Below, one piece after another: positions 20,300 through 32,492 of a stretch of DNA of 64,000 nt. The notes under the pieces are model-generated. The model worked only from the letters and a program-made list of their open reading frames with translations. It made no database searches and was not told the DNA's origin. The stretch is from Aphelocoma coerulescens (Eukaryota > Chordata > Aves > Passeriformes > Corvidae). The stretch lies in contig NW_027184085.1 in the NCBI RefSeq assembly GCF_041296385.1, positions 8,489,301-8,553,300 on the forward strand, written 5' to 3'. Made by a program: the position numbers and the translations under genes. The stretch's first letter is position 1, and each line of letters begins with the position of its first letter.

Positions 20300-22067
20300 A
20301 TCCATGGCTCTCTGACTTAGAGAGAAGGACGTTGTGCGTGCGGGACGGCGTCAAACACTTTGCACAAGTCCCAGCAGACGAGGTCACGCGCTCTGCCCCT
20401 ATCCACCAATGCTGTAGCCCTACCCACAGATGGTTACCAAAATTGCCAGGAATGGCAACTTTCCCCTTTGGAAAGCCACGCTGCCTGTTACCTATCACCT
20501 CTTTGCTTTCCAGACGCCTCAGCTGAGGTTCCAGCAGAAGCAGTGCCAGCGTCTTGCCTGGCACGGAGGTCAGACTGACTCCTTTGTATTCCCGTGCTCT
20601 TCTGCTCTCCCCTTTTTAAAAACAAGGGCTATACTTCCCCTCCTCCACAGGTATCAGGGACAAGACACCATTTTTCCAATATGATCCAGGGTGGCCTAGC
20701 AACTCCATCTGACAGTTCCCTAAGGACCCGCTAATGAATCTCTTCATGTCCCACAGACTTGCACATGTTCGGGTTCCTAAGATGGTCTCAAACCTCATCC
20801 TCTCCTACAGTGGCCTTGGGCTCTTCACTCTTCACACGGGGCTCCCTGCATTTGCCTTCTGCAACTTGGGCAGCGTGGCTGGAGCACTCGCACTGAAGAG
20901 GGACGCACAGACGTTGCTGAGAACCTCAGCGTTCTCTTTGCCCAGGACAGCCACGTCTCCCCTTTCCTTACGCACATTATCGCTAACATTCTTTTGCTTG
21001 CAAGAGATCTAGCGAAGCCTGCCCTCCCACCCTTGACAGCCCTGGCCAGACTCAATTCTAAAGGGGCCTTGGCAAGCCTAACCTTGTCTCTAGCTTACCG
21101 CACCCTGTCCCTGTGTTCCTTTCAGGCCACCTGTCCTCCTTCCCGCTTCCTGAAACTTTCTCTTTTTGCTCAGAGTTTGCCCAGCAGCTCCCTAGCCATC
21201 CGTGGATGCCTCCTGGCGTTTTCGCACCAGTTCCCCCTGCTTCAAATGCATCACTCCTCAGCTTGGAGGAAGGGGATCCTTGAAATCCAGCCACATTCTT
21301 GGGCCCCTCTGTCCTCCAGGCCTCTATCATCTGGCACTCTGTCAAGTACATCCTTGAAGAGCCCAAAGTCTGCTCTCTCAAGTCCGGGCCAGGGAGTTCA
21401 CTGGGTGACCGGCTCACTGTCCCGAGGATCTCCTACTCCAACACCCCGTGGTCGCTGCAGCCAAGGCTGCCTTGGAGCACCGTATTCCCCGCCAGCTCCT
21501 CCTATTGGTGAGCACACGGCCTCTGTACTTGCTGGCTCCTCAGTCACTTGCGCAAGGGAGTTGTCAGTGACACATCCCAGAAACCTCCCACGTGGCTTGT
21601 GCCCTGCCACGTTGCCTCTCCAAAAGATATCGCTGCGGTTCAAAACCCCACTGAGGCCCAGGGCTTGCAAACGCAAAACCACTACCATCCAGCTATACGG
21701 GGCTTCGTCCACTCCATCCTCCCGCATGGATGGGCCTGTACCAGACCCCAACCCCTCTAACATCCCGTGCCTCTGGTTCCCCCTTAACCTGGACCCACAA
21801 GCTCTCCAATGGCTCCTCATCCTAACCCAGGAACATTTCCATACTTTCCACTTGCTCACTGAAACACGCACAGCTAAACCCCGCCTCACCTCCACACCCT
21901 CTTTTCCCAACTGTCTAAAACCTTCCAATCCAATGCCCCACTCATAGGAGCAATCCCACAATGTCTCCATGAGGCCAGGGAGATCATGCCCGCCCAGGCA
22001 TGCCTATGCCCTCAACTCCTCTTCCTTCTTCCCCATATTACGTGTGTTTGTGCAAAGGCATCTGAAA
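20300..22067 (-). mobile_element. Decayed CR1 ORF2 fragment, unit 6
   Basis: Same fragment, with no private change that I noticed. It lacks the two changes that mark units 5 and 7. Confidence 0.85.
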
Positions 22068-22623
22068 CTACTGCCAAGTCTTCTCTACTTCACTCAAACG
22101 GGCCGGGCCCAGCTCCCTCAGCCTTTCTCACAAGCGATGCGCTCCCGTCCCCTCTGCGTCTACAGGGCTGGCCTGCCCCTCCAAGATCTCCACACCTCCC
22201 ATGGACTAAAGAGCCCGGAACAGGACACCACCGCTCCAGGGCAGGGCTCTGGCAATCCCAAAACACAACGCATTTTGCCGCACGGGGGACAGTCTCATTT
22301 TGTTCTCTGCCTGCCTCCTCCACCGAAGCAGGGAAAACACAACCATGCCCTCACTCTGGGGCCAAACACATGGGACAACAGACACAGAGCAAGCAACACA
22401 GCAGCAGCAAAGCTCCTCCTTTCTTCCTAATCCTTCTTCACTCAAGCCTATTTTTTAATGTCTTGTTGCCCTGCCTCCTCAGCTTCCAAGACTGCAGCGA
22501 GGCCACCTCCACGCAAGAACACCTCCAGGCCTCCAGCGCTCACACCCACACACACACGCCCTTGTACACTGCCACTACCCCCGGGCCCCTGCTGCAAGAG
22601 GGGCATCCCCAGGCCCGGCCCAC

Positions 22624-22713
22624 TGACGTCACTGCTCATCCCTTGCAAGCACGAAAGGGAAACGCTGCCTAAGAGGAAAATAAAGGCAAGCCACAAAGTG
22701 AAAGGAAAAGTGA
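22624..22713 (+). promoter_or_regulatory. Distal CRE/ISRE/IRF cluster, unit 6
   Basis: CRE at 22624-22631, ISRE-like at 22653-22663 and double AAGTGA at 22696-22713, intact. Confidence 0.55.
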
Positions 22714-22982
22714 CCACGGCCACCACCAGGGCACTGCAGGTGGAAAAGATGCTTGGGCACAAAGAGAAACTTCAGCTGCACAGCACAGGCCTTGCAGCTG
22801 GCCCTGCAGCTGACCAAGAACACCCAACAACCCTCCCCGACACAGCTGACCCCGACGCCTCCGACCCAGCGCTTTCATAACCCCACTCACCCACTACTGC
22901 CACCCCACTGCCACCACAATCCCCAACCACGGACACCCCAACAAACCACTGCCCCGAGACCACCACAGCCACCAGCCCAGAC

Positions 22983-23049
22983 TGGAAACCACGGGCGGGA
23001 ACTCCCAGCAATCAGAAAGCGATGAAGGGAAAGCTGCCGCGATACAAAG
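22983..23049 (+). promoter_or_regulatory. Proximal interferon promoter, unit 6
   Basis: kappaB at 22997-23006, IRF-type element at 23015-23033 and TATA-like box at 23041-23049, unchanged. Confidence 0.65.
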
Positions 23050-23151
23050 CCGCACACCCGGCACCACCCCAAGCACAGCCACCACCAGCACCAGCGCCGA
23101 GCCTCACCAGCCTCCTGCCCAGCACCACCCCACAGCACCCACAGACCCACC

Positions 23152-23724
23152 ATGGCTGCGCCCAACGCCCCACAGCCACGCCTGCCGCACGCCGCCCCGG
23201 CACTCCTGCTCCTCCTCACGGCTCTCGCCACCACCCTCGCCTGCCAACAGCTCTGGACACACGACGACACCTTCCCCGGCGACGCACTCCGCCTCCTCCA
23301 GGACGTGGCTCCCGGCCACGCACAGCCCTGCCACCTCCAAGAGCCGCCCTTCTTCCCCGACACCCTCCTCCACAACAACCTCCGCCCGCACCAAGCCGCC
23401 GCCACCGCCCTACGCATCCTCCAGAACCTCTTCCACACCCTCGGCACCAACAGCACCCGCCAGCACTGGCACAGCCAGGCTCGCAACGACCTCCTCAACA
23501 AACTCCAGCACTACATCCACCACCTCGAGCAATGCCTCCCCGACAACGCCACGCTCTTCAAAGGACCACGCAACCCGCTGCTCACCATCAACAAGTACTT
23601 CAGGGACATCCAACTCTTCCTCCACGCCCACAACCACAGCGCCTGCGCCTGGGAACACGTCCGCCTCGAAGCTCGCACCTCTTTACAGCACCTCCACAAC
23701 CTCACCCGCACCATGCGCCGCTAG
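23152..23724 (+). CDS. IFNA-like: Type I interferon (IFN-alpha-like), copy 6
   Basis: The protein is identical to copy 1. P142 is CCG and the 3' flank is A-type, like copies 2 and 4. The following copy is also A-type, so the strict alternation breaks here. Its downstream flank shares the copy-4 variant set. Confidence 0.93.
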   Translation: MAAPNAPQPRLPHAAPALLLLLTALATTLACQQLWTHDDTFPGDALRLLQDVAPGHAQPCHLQEPPFFPDTLLHNNLRPHQAAATALRILQNLFHTLGTNSTRQHWHSQARNDLLNKLQHYIHHLEQCLPDNATLFKGPRNPLLTINKYFRDIQLFLHAHNHSACAWEHVRLEARTSLQHLHNLTRTMRR

Positions 23725-23936
23725 CGCAAACACCCACCCCCACACACCGACCCACGTCCACGTGCCTCCCGCCACGCTCCCGCACCAACGCCCCAAACCC
23801 ACCCCGTGCCTCACGCCTCCCCTCTCCTGGGACAACAGACACGGCTGCAACCACCGCACGGCACCCGCAGCCTGCGACCACTGCGCCTCCATTCATACAG
23901 CCTCTCCCATCGATTTGGACAAAGGACTTTCTCTAC

Positions 23937-24011
23937 TTATTTATTCATTTATTTATTTATTTATTTATTTATTCACTTATTTATTCACTTATTTATGCCA
24001 CCGAAAATAAA
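23937..24011 (+). promoter_or_regulatory. AU-rich element and poly(A) signal, copy 6
   Basis: 60-nt ATTTA tract (23937-23996). AATAAA at 24006-24011. Confidence 0.85.
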
Positions 24012-24304
24012 GACCCCTGACAAAACACTTGCCACTGCCTCTCGTCTCACTAACTCTGCAAACTCAGCCTTTGGGCTGGCGGAAAGCCACCTCTACTCAG
24101 CAGCTACTCCTCTACTCCCAGCCCTGCTCCAGAAAGGGCTCTGCACAGCCCCTACCCGCTCTTCTCACTGCCACCTGCCCAAGCAGGTTTGTGCAGCAAC
24201 CCCTTTGGAAAAACATTCCCAGCATTTGCCCAACATCACAAAAATAAAGACAGGATAAGGCTGGAAAGCACCACTGCAGCTCATCTGCTTTATCCACAGA
24301 GTCC

Positions 24305-24365
24305 TCCATCCATCCCATCCATCCATCCATCCATCCATCCATCCATCCATCCATCCATCCATCCA
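24305..24365 (+). repeat. (ATCC)n microsatellite, unit 6
   Basis: 61 nt with the ATCCCATCC interruption. Confidence 0.97.
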
Positions 24366-26133
24366 ATCCATGGCTCTCTGACTTAGAGAGAAGGACGTTG
24401 TGCGTGCGGGACGGCGTCAAACACTTTGCACAAGTCCCAGCAGACGAGGTCACGCGCTCTGCCCCTATCCACCAATGCTGTAGCCCTACCCACAGATGGT
24501 TACCAAAATTGCCAGGAATGGCAACTTTCCCCTTTGGAAAGCCACGCTGCCTGTTACCTATCACCTCTTTGCTTTCCAGACGCCTCAGCTGAGGTTCCAG
24601 CAGAAGCAGTGCCAGCGTCTTGCCTAGCACGGAGGTCAGACTGACTCCTTTGTATTCCCGTGCTCTTCTGCTCTCCCCTTTTTAAAAACAAGGGCTATAC
24701 TTCCCCTCCTCCACAGGTATCAGGGACAAGACACCATTTTTCCAATATGATCCAGGGTGGCCTAGCAACTCCATCTGACAGTTCCCTAAGGACCCGCTAA
24801 TGAATCTCTTCATGTCCCACAGACTTGCACATGTTCGGGTTCCTAAGATGGTCTCAAACCTCATCCTCTCCTACAGTGGCCTTGGGCTCTTCACTCTTCA
24901 CACGGGGCTCCCTGCATTTGCCTTCTGCAACTTGGGCAGCGTGGCTGGAGCACTCGCACTGAAGAGGGACGCACAGACGTTGCTGAGAACCTCAGCGTTC
25001 TCTTTGCCCAGGACAGCCACGTCTCCCTTTTCCTTACGCACATTATCGCTAACATTCTTTTGCTTGCAAGAGATCTAGCGAAGCCTGCCCTCCCACCCTT
25101 GACAGCCCTGGCCAGACTCAATTCTAAAGGGGCCTTGGCAAGCCTAACCTTGTCTCTAGCTTACCGCACCCTGTCCCTGTGTTCCTTTCAGGCCACCTGT
25201 CCTCCTTCCCGCTTCCTGAAACTTTCTCTTTTTGCTCAGAGTTTGCCCAGCAGCTCCCTAGCCATCCGTGGATGCCTCCTGGCGTTTTCGCACCAGTTCC
25301 CCCTGCTTCAAATGCATCACTCCTCAGCTTGGAGGAAGGGGATCCTTGAAATCCAGCCACATTCTTGGGCCCCTCTGTCCTCCAGGCCTCTATCATCTGG
25401 CACTCTGTCAAGTACATCCTTGAAGAGCCCAAAGTCTGCTCTCTCAAGTCCGGGCCAGGGAGTTCACTGGGTGACCGGCTCACTGTCCCGAGGATCTCCT
25501 ACTCCAACACCCCGTGGTCGCTGCAGCCAAGGCTGCCTTGGAGCACCGTATTCCCCGCCAGCTCCTCCTATTGGTGAGCACACGGCCTCTGTACTTGCTG
25601 GCTCCTCAGTCACTTGCGCAAGGGAGTTGTCAGTGACACATCCCAGAAACCTCCCACGTGGCTTGTGCCCTGCCACGTTGCCTCTCCAAAAGATATCGCT
25701 GCGGTTCAAAACCCCACTGAGGCCCAGGGCTTGCAAACGCAAAACCACTACCATCCAGCTATACGGGGCTTCGTCCACTCCATCCTCCCGCATGGATGGG
25801 CCTGTACCAGACCCCAACCCCTCTAACATCCCGTGCCTCTGGTTCCCCCTTAACCTGGACCCACAAGCTCTCCAATGGCTCCTCATCCTAACCCAGGAAC
25901 ATTTCCATACTTTCCACTTGCTCACTGAAACACGCACAGCTAAACCCCGCCTCACCTCCACACCCTCTTTTCCCAACTGTCTAAAACCTTCCAATCCAAT
26001 GCCCCACTCATAGGAGCAATCCCACAATGTCTCCATGAGGCCAGGGAGATCATGCCCGCCCAGGCATGCCTATGCCCTCAACTCCTCTTCCTTCTTCCCC
26101 ATATTACGTGTGTTTGTGCAAAGGCATCTGAAA
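24366..26133 (-). mobile_element. Decayed CR1 ORF2 fragment, unit 7
   Basis: Same fragment. It carries the unit-5 changes (A at 24626, T at 25028), so this half of unit 7 descends from unit 5 or the reverse. Confidence 0.85.
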
Positions 26134-26689
26134 CTACTGCCAAGTCTTCTCTACTTCACTCAAACGGGCCGGGCCCAGCTCCCTCAGCCTTTCTCACAAG
26201 CGATGCGCTCCCGTCCCCTCTGCGTCTACAGGGCTGGCCTGCCCCTCCAAGATCTCCACACCTCCCATGGACTAAAGAGCCCGGAACAGGACACCACCGC
26301 TCCAGGGCAGGGCTCTGGCAATCCCAAAACACAACGCATTTTGCCGCACGGGGGACAGTCTCATTTTGTTCTCTGCCTGCCTCCTCCACCGAAGCAGGGA
26401 AAACACAACCATGCCCTCACTCTGGGGCCAAACACATGGGACAACAGACACAGAGCAAGCAACACAGCAGCAGCAAAGCTCCTCCTTTCTTCCTAATCCT
26501 TCTTCACTCAAGCCTATTTTTTAATGTCTTGTTGCCCTGCCTCCTCAGCTTCCAAGACTGCAGCGAGGCCACCTCCACGCAAGAACACCTCCAGGCCTCC
26601 AGCGCTCACACCCACACACACACGCCCTTGTACACTGCCACTACCCCCGGGCCCCTGCTGCAAGAGGGGCATCCCCAGGCCCGGCCCAC

Positions 26690-26779
26690 TGACGTCACTG
26701 CTCATCCCTTGCAAGCACGAAAGGGAAACGCTGCCTAAGAGGAAAATAAAGGCAAGCCACAAAGTGAAAGGAAAAGTGA
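26690..26779 (+). promoter_or_regulatory. Distal CRE/ISRE/IRF cluster, unit 7
   Basis: CRE at 26690-26697, ISRE-like at 26719-26729 and double AAGTGA at 26762-26779, intact. Confidence 0.55.
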
Positions 26780-27048
26780 CCACGGCCACCACCAGGGCAC
26801 TGCAGGTGGAAAAGATGCTTGGGCACAAAGAGAAACTTCAGCTGCACAGCACAGGCCTTGCAGCTGGCCCTGCAGCTGACCAAGAACACCCAACAACCCT
26901 CCCCGACACAGCTGACCCCGACGCCTCCGACCCAGCGCTTTCATAACCCCACTCACCCACTACTGCCACCCCACTGCCACCACAATCCCCAACCACGGAC
27001 ACCCCAACAAACCACTGCCCCGAGACCACCACAGCCACCAGCCCAGAC

Positions 27049-27115
27049 TGGAAACCACGGGCGGGAACTCCCAGCAATCAGAAAGCGATGAAGGGAAAGC
27101 TGCCGCGATACAAAG
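27049..27115 (+). promoter_or_regulatory. Proximal interferon promoter, unit 7
   Basis: kappaB at 27063-27072, IRF-type element at 27081-27099 and TATA-like box at 27107-27115. The downstream G at 27130 is shared with units 5 and 15. Confidence 0.65.
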
Positions 27116-27217
27116 CCGCACACCCGGCAGCACCCCAAGCACAGCCACCACCAGCACCAGCGCCGAGCCTCACCAGCCTCCTGCCCAGCACCACCCCACA
27201 GCACCCACAGACCCACC

Positions 27218-27790
27218 ATGGCTGCGCCCAACGCCCCACAGCCACGACTGCCGCACGCCGCCCCGGCACTCCTGCTCCTCCTCACGGCTCTCGCCACCAC
27301 CCGCGCCTGCCAACAGCTCTGGACACACGACGACACCTTCCCTGGCGACGCACTCCGCCTCCTCCAGGACGTGGCTCCCGGCCACGCACAGCCCTGCCAC
27401 CTCCAAGAGCCGCCCTTCTTCCCCGACACCCTCCTCCACAACAACCTCCGCCCGCACCAAGCCGCCGCCACCGCCCTACGCATCCTCCAGAACCTCTTCC
27501 ACACCCTCGGCACCAACAGCACCCGCCAGCACTGGCACAGCCAGGCTCGCAACGACCTCCTCAACAAACTCCAGCACTACATCCACCACCTCGAGCAATG
27601 CCTCCCCGACAACGCCACGCTCTTCAAAGGACCACGCAACCCGCTGCTCACCATCAACAAGTACTTCAGGGACATCCAACTCTTCCTCCACGCCCACAAC
27701 CACAGCGCCTGCGCCTGGGAACACGTCCGCCTCGAAGCTCGCACCTCTTTACAGCACCTCCACAACCTCACCCGCACCATGCGCCGCTAG
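27218..27790 (+). CDS. IFNA-like: Type I interferon (IFN-alpha-like), copy 7, L29R
   Basis: It differs from the common protein by L29R (CTC to CGC), at position -2 of the predicted signal cleavage site, so the mature protein should be unchanged but processing efficiency could differ. Silent changes: R10 is CGA (private), P42 is CCT (shared with copies 9, 11, 13 and 15) and P142 is CCG. The upstream half of the unit matches unit 5, while the CDS and 3' flank (A-type) match the odd-numbered copies to the right. A recombination junction is therefore likely at its 5' end. Confidence 0.93.
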   Translation: MAAPNAPQPRLPHAAPALLLLLTALATTRACQQLWTHDDTFPGDALRLLQDVAPGHAQPCHLQEPPFFPDTLLHNNLRPHQAAATALRILQNLFHTLGTNSTRQHWHSQARNDLLNKLQHYIHHLEQCLPDNATLFKGPRNPLLTINKYFRDIQLFLHAHNHSACAWEHVRLEARTSLQHLHNLTRTMRR

Positions 27791-28002
27791 CGCAAACACC
27801 CACCCCCACACACCGACCCACGTCCACGTGCCTCCCGCCACGCTCCCGCACCAACGCCCCAAACCCACCCCGTGCCTCACGCCTCCCCTCTCCTGGGACA
27901 ACAGACACGGCTGCAACCACCGCACGGCACCCGCAGCCTGCGACCACTGCGCCTCCATTCATACAGCCTCTCCCATTGATTTGGACAAAGGACTTTCTCT
28001 AC

Positions 28003-28077
28003 TTATTTATTCATTTATTTATTTATTCACTTATTTATTCACTTATTTATTCACTTATTTATGCCACCGAAAATAAA
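28003..28077 (+). promoter_or_regulatory. AU-rich element and poly(A) signal, copy 7
   Basis: 60-nt tract (28003-28062) with one extra TTCAC interruption compared with copy 1, so fewer uninterrupted ATTTA repeats. The pattern is shared with copies 9 and 13. AATAAA at 28072-28077. Confidence 0.85.
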
Positions 28078-28370
28078 GACCCCTGACAAAACACTTGCCA
28101 CTGCCTCTCGTCTCACTAACTCTGCAAACTCAGCCTTTGGGCCGGCGGAAAGCCACCTCTACTCAGCACCTACTCCTCTACTCCCAGCCCTGCTCCAGAA
28201 AGGGCTCTGCACAGCCCCTACCCGCTCTTCTCACTGCCACCTGCCCAAGCAGGTTTGTGCAGCAACCCCTTTGGAAAAACATTCCCAGCATTTGCCCAAC
28301 ATCACAAAAATAAAGACAGGATAAGGCTGGAAAGCACCACTGCAGCTCATCTGCTTTATCCACAGAGTCC

Positions 28371-28427
28371 TCCATCCATCCCATCCATCCATCCATCCAT
28401 CCATCCATCCATCCATCCATCCATCCA
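28371..28427 (+). repeat. (ATCC)n microsatellite, unit 7
   Basis: 57 nt with the ATCCCATCC interruption. Confidence 0.97.
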
Positions 28428-30195
28428 ATCCATGGCTCTCTGACTTAGAGAGAAGGACGTTGTGCGTGTGGGACGGCGTCAAACACTTTGCACAAGTCCC
28501 GGCAGACGAGGTCACGCGCTCTGCCCCTATCCACCAATGCTGTAGCCCTACCCACAGATGGTTACCAAAATTGCCAGGAATGGCAACTTTCCCCTTTGGA
28601 AAGCCACGCTGCCTGTTACCTATCACCTCTTTGCTTTCCAGACGCCTCAGCTGAGGTTCCAGCAGAAGCAGTGCCAGCGTCTTGCCTGGCACGGAGGTCA
28701 GACTGACTCCTTTGTATTCCCGTGCTCTTCTGCTCTCCCCTTTTTAAAAACAAGGGCTATACTTCCCCTCCTCCACAGGTATCAGGGACAAGACACCATT
28801 TTTCCAATATGATCCAGGGTGGCCTAGCAACTCCATCTGACAGTTCCCTAAGGACCCGCTAATGAATCTCTTCATGTCCCACAGACTTGCACATGTTCGG
28901 GTTCCTAAGATGGTCTCAAACCTCATCCTCTCCTACAGTGGCCTTGGGCTCTTCACTCTTCACACGGGGCTCCCTGCATTTGCCTTCTGCAACTTGGGCA
29001 GCGTGGCTGGAGCACTCGCACTGAAGAGGGACGCACAGACGTTGCTGAGAACCTCAGCGTTCTCTTTGCCCAGGACAGCCACGTCTCCCCTTTCCTTACG
29101 CACATTATCGCTAACATTCTTTTGCTTGCAAGAGATCTAGCGAAGCCTGCCCTCCCACCCTTGACAGCCCTGGCCAGACTCAATTCTAAAGGGGCCTTGG
29201 CAAGCCTAACCTTGTCTCTAGCTTACCGCACCCTGTCCCTGTGTTCCTTTCAGGCCACCTGTCCTCCTTCCCGCTTCCTGAAACTTTCTCTTTTTGCTCA
29301 GAGTTTGCCCAGCAGCTCCCTAGCCATCCGTGGATGCCTCCTGGCGTTTTCGCACCAGTTCCCCCTGCTTCAAATGCATCACTCCTCAGCTTGGAGGAAG
29401 GGGATCCTTGAAATCCAGCCACATTCTTGGGCCCCTCTGTCCTCCAGGCCTCTATCATCTGGCACTCTGTCAAGTACATCCTTGAAGAGCCCAAAGTCTG
29501 CTCTCTCAAGTCCGGGCCAGGGAGTTCACTGGGTGACCGGCTCACTGTCCCGAGGATCTCCTACTCCAACACCCCATGGTCGCTGCAGCCAAGGCTGCCT
29601 TGGAGCACCGTATTCCCCGCCAGCTCCTCCTATTGGTGAGCACACGGCCTCTGTCCTTGCTGGCTCCTCAGTCACTTGCGCAAGGGAGTTGTCAGTGACA
29701 CATCCCAGAAACCTCCCACGTGGCTTGTGCCCTGCCACGTTGCCTCTCCAAAAGATATCGCTGCGGTTCAAAACCCCACTGAGGCCCAGGGCTTGCAAAC
29801 GCAAAACCACTACCATCCAGCTATACGGGGCTTCGTCCACTCCATCCTCCCGCATGGATGGGCCTGTACCAGACCCCAACCCCTCTAACATCCCGTGCCT
29901 CTGGTTCCCCCTTAACCTGGACCCACAAGCTCTCCAATGGCTCCTCATCCTAACCCAGGAACATTTCCATACTTTCCACTTGCTCACTGAAACACGCACA
30001 GCTAAACCCCGCCTCACCTCCACACCCTCTTTTCCCAACTGTCTAAAACCTTCCAATCCAATGCCCCACTCATAGGAGCAATCCCACAATGTCTCCATGA
30101 GGCCAGGGAGATCATGCCCGCCCAGGCATGCCTGTGCCCTCAACTCCTCTTCCTTCTTCCCCATATTACGTGTGTTTGTGCAAAGGCATCTGAAA
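28428..30195 (-). mobile_element. Decayed CR1 ORF2 fragment, unit 8
   Basis: Same fragment. T at 28469 is shared with units 10 and 14. A private change near 29575 gives CCATGG where other units have CCGTGG. Confidence 0.85.
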
Positions 30196-30751
30196 CTACT
30201 GCCAAGTCTTCTCTACTTCACTCAAACGGGCCGGGCCCAGCTCCCTCAGCCTTTCTCACAAGCGATGCGCTCCCGTCCCCTCTGCGTCTACAGGGCTGGC
30301 CTGCCCCTCCAAGATCTCCACACCTCCCATGGACTAAAGAGCCCGGAACAGGACACCACCGCTCCAGGGCAGGGCTCTGGCAATCCCAAAACACAACGCA
30401 TTTTGCCGCACGGGGGACAGTCTCATTTTGTTCTCTGCCTGCCTCCTCCACCGAAGCAGGGAAAACACAACCATGCCCTCACTCTGGGGCCAAACACATG
30501 GGACAACAGACACAGAGCAAGCAACACAGCAGCAGCAAAGCTCCTCCTTTCTTCCTAATCCTTCTTCACTCAAGCCTATTTTTTAATGTCTTGTTGCCCT
30601 GCCTCCTCAGCTTCCAAGACTGCAGCGAGGCCACCTCCACGCAAGAACACCTCCAGGCCTCCAGCGCTCACACCCACACACACACGCCCTTGTACACTGC
30701 CACTACCCCCGGGCCCCTGCTGCAAGAGGGGCATCCCCAGGCCTGGCCCAC

Positions 30752-30841
30752 TGACGTCACTGCTCATCCCTTGCAAGCACGAAAGGGAAACGCTGCCTAA
30801 GAGGAAAATAAAGGCAAGCCACAAAGTGAAAGGAAAAGTGA
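30752..30841 (+). promoter_or_regulatory. Distal CRE/ISRE/IRF cluster, unit 8
   Basis: CRE at 30752-30759, ISRE-like at 30781-30791 and double AAGTGA at 30824-30841. A C-to-T change 8 nt before the CRE (30744) is shared with units 9, 10, 12, 13 and 14. Confidence 0.55.
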
Positions 30842-31110
30842 CCACGGCCACCACCAGGGCACTGCAGGTGGAAAAGATGCTTGGGCACAAAGAGAAACTT
30901 CAGCTGCACAGCACAGGCCTTGCAGCTGGCCCTGCAGCTGACCAAGAACACCCAACAACCCTCCCCGACACAGCTGACCCCGACGCCTCCGACCCAGCGC
31001 TTTCATAACCCCACTCACCCACTACTGCCACCCCACTGCCACCACAATCCCCAACCACGGACACCCCAACAAACCACTGCCCCGAGACCACCACAGCCAC
31101 CAGCCCAGAC

Positions 31111-31177
31111 TGGAAACCACGGGCGGGAACTCCCAGCAATCAGAAAGCGATGAAGGGAAAGCTGCCGCGATACAAAG
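31111..31177 (+). promoter_or_regulatory. Proximal interferon promoter, unit 8
   Basis: kappaB at 31125-31134, IRF-type element at 31143-31161 and TATA-like box at 31169-31177, unchanged. Confidence 0.65.
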
Positions 31178-31279
31178 CCGCACACCCGGCACCACCCCAA
31201 GCACAGCCACCACCAGCACCAGCGCCGAGCCTCACCAGCCTCCTGCCCAGCACCACCCCACAGCACCCACAGACCCACC

Positions 31280-31852
31280 ATGGCTGCGCCCAACGCCCCA
31301 CAGCCACGCCTGCCGCACGCCGCCCCGGCACTCCTGCTCCTCCTCACGGCTCTCGCCACCACCCTCGCCTGCCAACAGCTCTGGACACACGACGACACCT
31401 TCCCCGGCGACGCACTCCGCCTCCTCCAGGACGTGGCTCCCGGCCACGCACAGCCCTGCCACCTCCAAGAGCCGCCCTTCTTCCCCGACACCCTCCTCCA
31501 CAACAACCTCCGCCCGCACCAAGCCGCCGCCACCGCCCTACGCATCCTCCAGAACCTCTTCCACACCCTCGGCACCAACAGCACCCGCCAGCACTGGCAC
31601 AGCCAGGCTCGCAACGACCTCCTCAACAAACTCCAGCACTACATCCACCACCTCGAGCAATGCCTCCCCGACAACGCCACGCTCTTCAAAGGACCACGCA
31701 ACCCGCTGCTCACCATCAACAAGTACTTCAGGGACATCCAACTCTTCCTCCACGCCCACAACCACAGCGCCTGCGCCTGGGAACACGTCCGCCTCGAAGC
31801 TCGCACCTCTTTACAGCACCTCCACAACCTCACCCGCACCATGCGCCGCTAG
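31280..31852 (+). CDS. IFNA-like: Type I interferon (IFN-alpha-like), copy 8
   Basis: The protein is identical to copy 1. P142 is CCG. It pairs that CCG with a T-type 3' flank, a combination first seen here and repeated in copies 10, 12 and 14. Confidence 0.93.
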   Translation: MAAPNAPQPRLPHAAPALLLLLTALATTLACQQLWTHDDTFPGDALRLLQDVAPGHAQPCHLQEPPFFPDTLLHNNLRPHQAAATALRILQNLFHTLGTNSTRQHWHSQARNDLLNKLQHYIHHLEQCLPDNATLFKGPRNPLLTINKYFRDIQLFLHAHNHSACAWEHVRLEARTSLQHLHNLTRTMRR

Positions 31853-32064
31853 CGCAAACACCCACCCCCACACACCGACCCACGTCCTCGTGCCTCCCGC
31901 CACGCTCCCGCACCAACGCCCCAAACCCACCCCGTGCCTCACGCCTCCCCTCTCCTGGGACAACAGACACGGCTGCAACCACCGCACGGCACCCGCAGCC
32001 TGCGACCACTGCGCCTCCATTCATACAGCCTCTCCCATCGATTTGGACAAAGGACTTTCTCTAC

Positions 32065-32139
32065 TTATTTATTCATTTATTTATTTATTTATTTATTTAT
32101 TCACTTATTTATTCACTTATTTATGCCACCGAAAATAAA
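32065..32139 (+). promoter_or_regulatory. AU-rich element and poly(A) signal, copy 8
   Basis: 60-nt ATTTA tract (32065-32124), copy-1 pattern. AATAAA at 32134-32139. Confidence 0.85.
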
Positions 32140-32432
32140 GACCCCTGACAAAACACTTGCCACTGCCTCTCGTCTCACTAACTCTGCAAACTCAGCCTTT
32201 GGGCCGGCGGAAAGCCACCTCTACTCAGCACCTACTCCTCTACTCCCAGCCCTGCTCCAGAAAGGGCTCTGCACAGCCCCTACCCGCTCTTCTCACTGCC
32301 ACCTGCCCAAGCAGGTTTGTGCAGCAACCCCTTTGGAAAAACATTCCCAGCATTTGCCCAACATCACAAAAATAAAGACAGGATAAGGCTGGAAAGCACC
32401 ACTGCAGCTCATCTGCTTTATCCACAGAGTCC

Positions 32433-32492
32433 TCCATCCATCCATCCATCCATCCATCCATCCATCCATCCATCCATCCATCCATCCATCCA
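32433..32492 (+). repeat. (ATCC)n microsatellite, unit 8
   Basis: 60 nt, uninterrupted, the same length as in unit 12. Confidence 0.97.
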
